This document shows positions 40,075-40,247 of a DNA stretch of 40,247 nt, piece by piece (within the stretch, counting starts at the first letter, position 1; every line of letters starts with the position of its first letter). Source of the stretch: a virus; IMG/VR virus record IMGVR_UViG_3300035698_014421, positions 1 to 40,247 of that record; one strand, given 5' to 3'. The translations under genes were made by a program, and so were the position numbers. The notes under the pieces are model-generated. The model ran no database searches, was not told the DNA's origin, and worked only from the letters and a program-made list of their open reading frames with translations.

Positions 40075-40247
40075 ATGAACATGAAAATAAACATAAACAT
40101 CGAAGAATTGAAAAAACTGAGGGCGTGTCCCCTCGGGATTGAAGCATTTTTAGAAATATTCCCGAGTGGAGAAGCTAATGTTGAGTGGACCCTCAACAAA
40201 CAGATTGAGCTTCTCAAAACGCCTCTCAAACAATTTCTTTTTTGGGC
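40075..40247 (+). CDS. Pentapeptide-repeat protein, 5' part, cut by the window end
   Basis: It starts with the same AGAGGAGAATAATG as the gene at 3043. Its 173 bases differ from that copy at only three positions, giving P to L in ACPPG and N to T in EWNLN. Only the non-repeat head is inside the window; the repeats would follow. It probably continues into the fragment at 1-270 if the molecule is circular. It is driven from the promoter at 39946. An in-frame ATG at 40006 could add 23 residues. Confidence 0.85.
   Translation, partial: MNMKININIEELKKLRACPLGIEAFLEIFPSGEANVEWTLNKQIELLKTPLKQFLFW

Overview
The window looks like a nearly complete genome of a tailed double-stranded DNA phage, probably with a long non-contractile tail (siphovirus type). 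It has a large terminase, a portal fused to a MuF-like domain, a Mu-type capsid protease, scaffold, major capsid protein, head-tail connectors, tail tube, a frameshifted tail assembly chaperone pair, a TP901-type tape measure and tail-tip genes. There is no sheath or contractile baseplate gene. The first 270 bases are the 3' end of a pentapeptide-repeat gene and the last 173 bases are the 5' end of a pentapeptide-repeat gene. The two ends probably belong to one gene, so the contig was most likely opened inside a repetitive array of a circular or circularly permuted genome of slightly more than 40 kb. The host cannot be named. Four phage proteins carry Sec-type signal peptides, many genes have AGGAGG-type ribosome sites, and at least four others look leaderless.

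Layout. (1) 1-4250: pentapeptide-repeat genes, small unknown genes, a gp3-like recombination directionality factor homologue and a VRR-NUC nuclease. (2) 4253-4530: a gene-free transcription unit with promoter, start-stop codon pair, hairpins and terminator, a candidate small RNA. (3) 4530-7000: a ribbon-helix-helix (RHH) regulator, a DnaB-N/RecA-type helicase and an iteron-rich AT region that is probably the replication origin. (4) 7000-10000: small accessory genes made partly of duplicated start modules, and a solitary DNA methyltransferase. (5) 10035-14142: a tightly coupled operon with a ParM-like actin whose motifs are in circularly permuted order, an unknown partner gene, two small membrane proteins, a membrane-anchored FtsK/HerA-type ATPase and a Dam-type methylase. 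(6) 14150-17503: a putative small terminase, the large terminase on the opposite strand, and four small early-type genes under a promoter with a 14-bp inverted repeat. (7) 17529-39476: head, connector, tail and tail-fibre genes in the usual order, ending in secreted LamG-like and repeat proteins. (8) 39482-40247: a divergent switch between a minus-strand RHH-like gene and the second pentapeptide gene.

How it fits together. No integrase is visible, although an RDF-like protein is present. The ParM-like actin, the DNA-pumping ATPase, the iteron origin and the RHH regulators suggest a phage that can persist as an extrachromosomal, actively segregated replicon (a phage-plasmid). This lifestyle is an inference. 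The most notable items are the permuted actin, the repeated leaderless promoter design (-10 box, six bases, ATG), the candidate RNA at 4.3-4.5 kb, the tail tube gene broken by an in-frame amber and a -1 shift, and the DNA-level patching of a pentapeptide gene with a piece of a gene from 37.7 kb.
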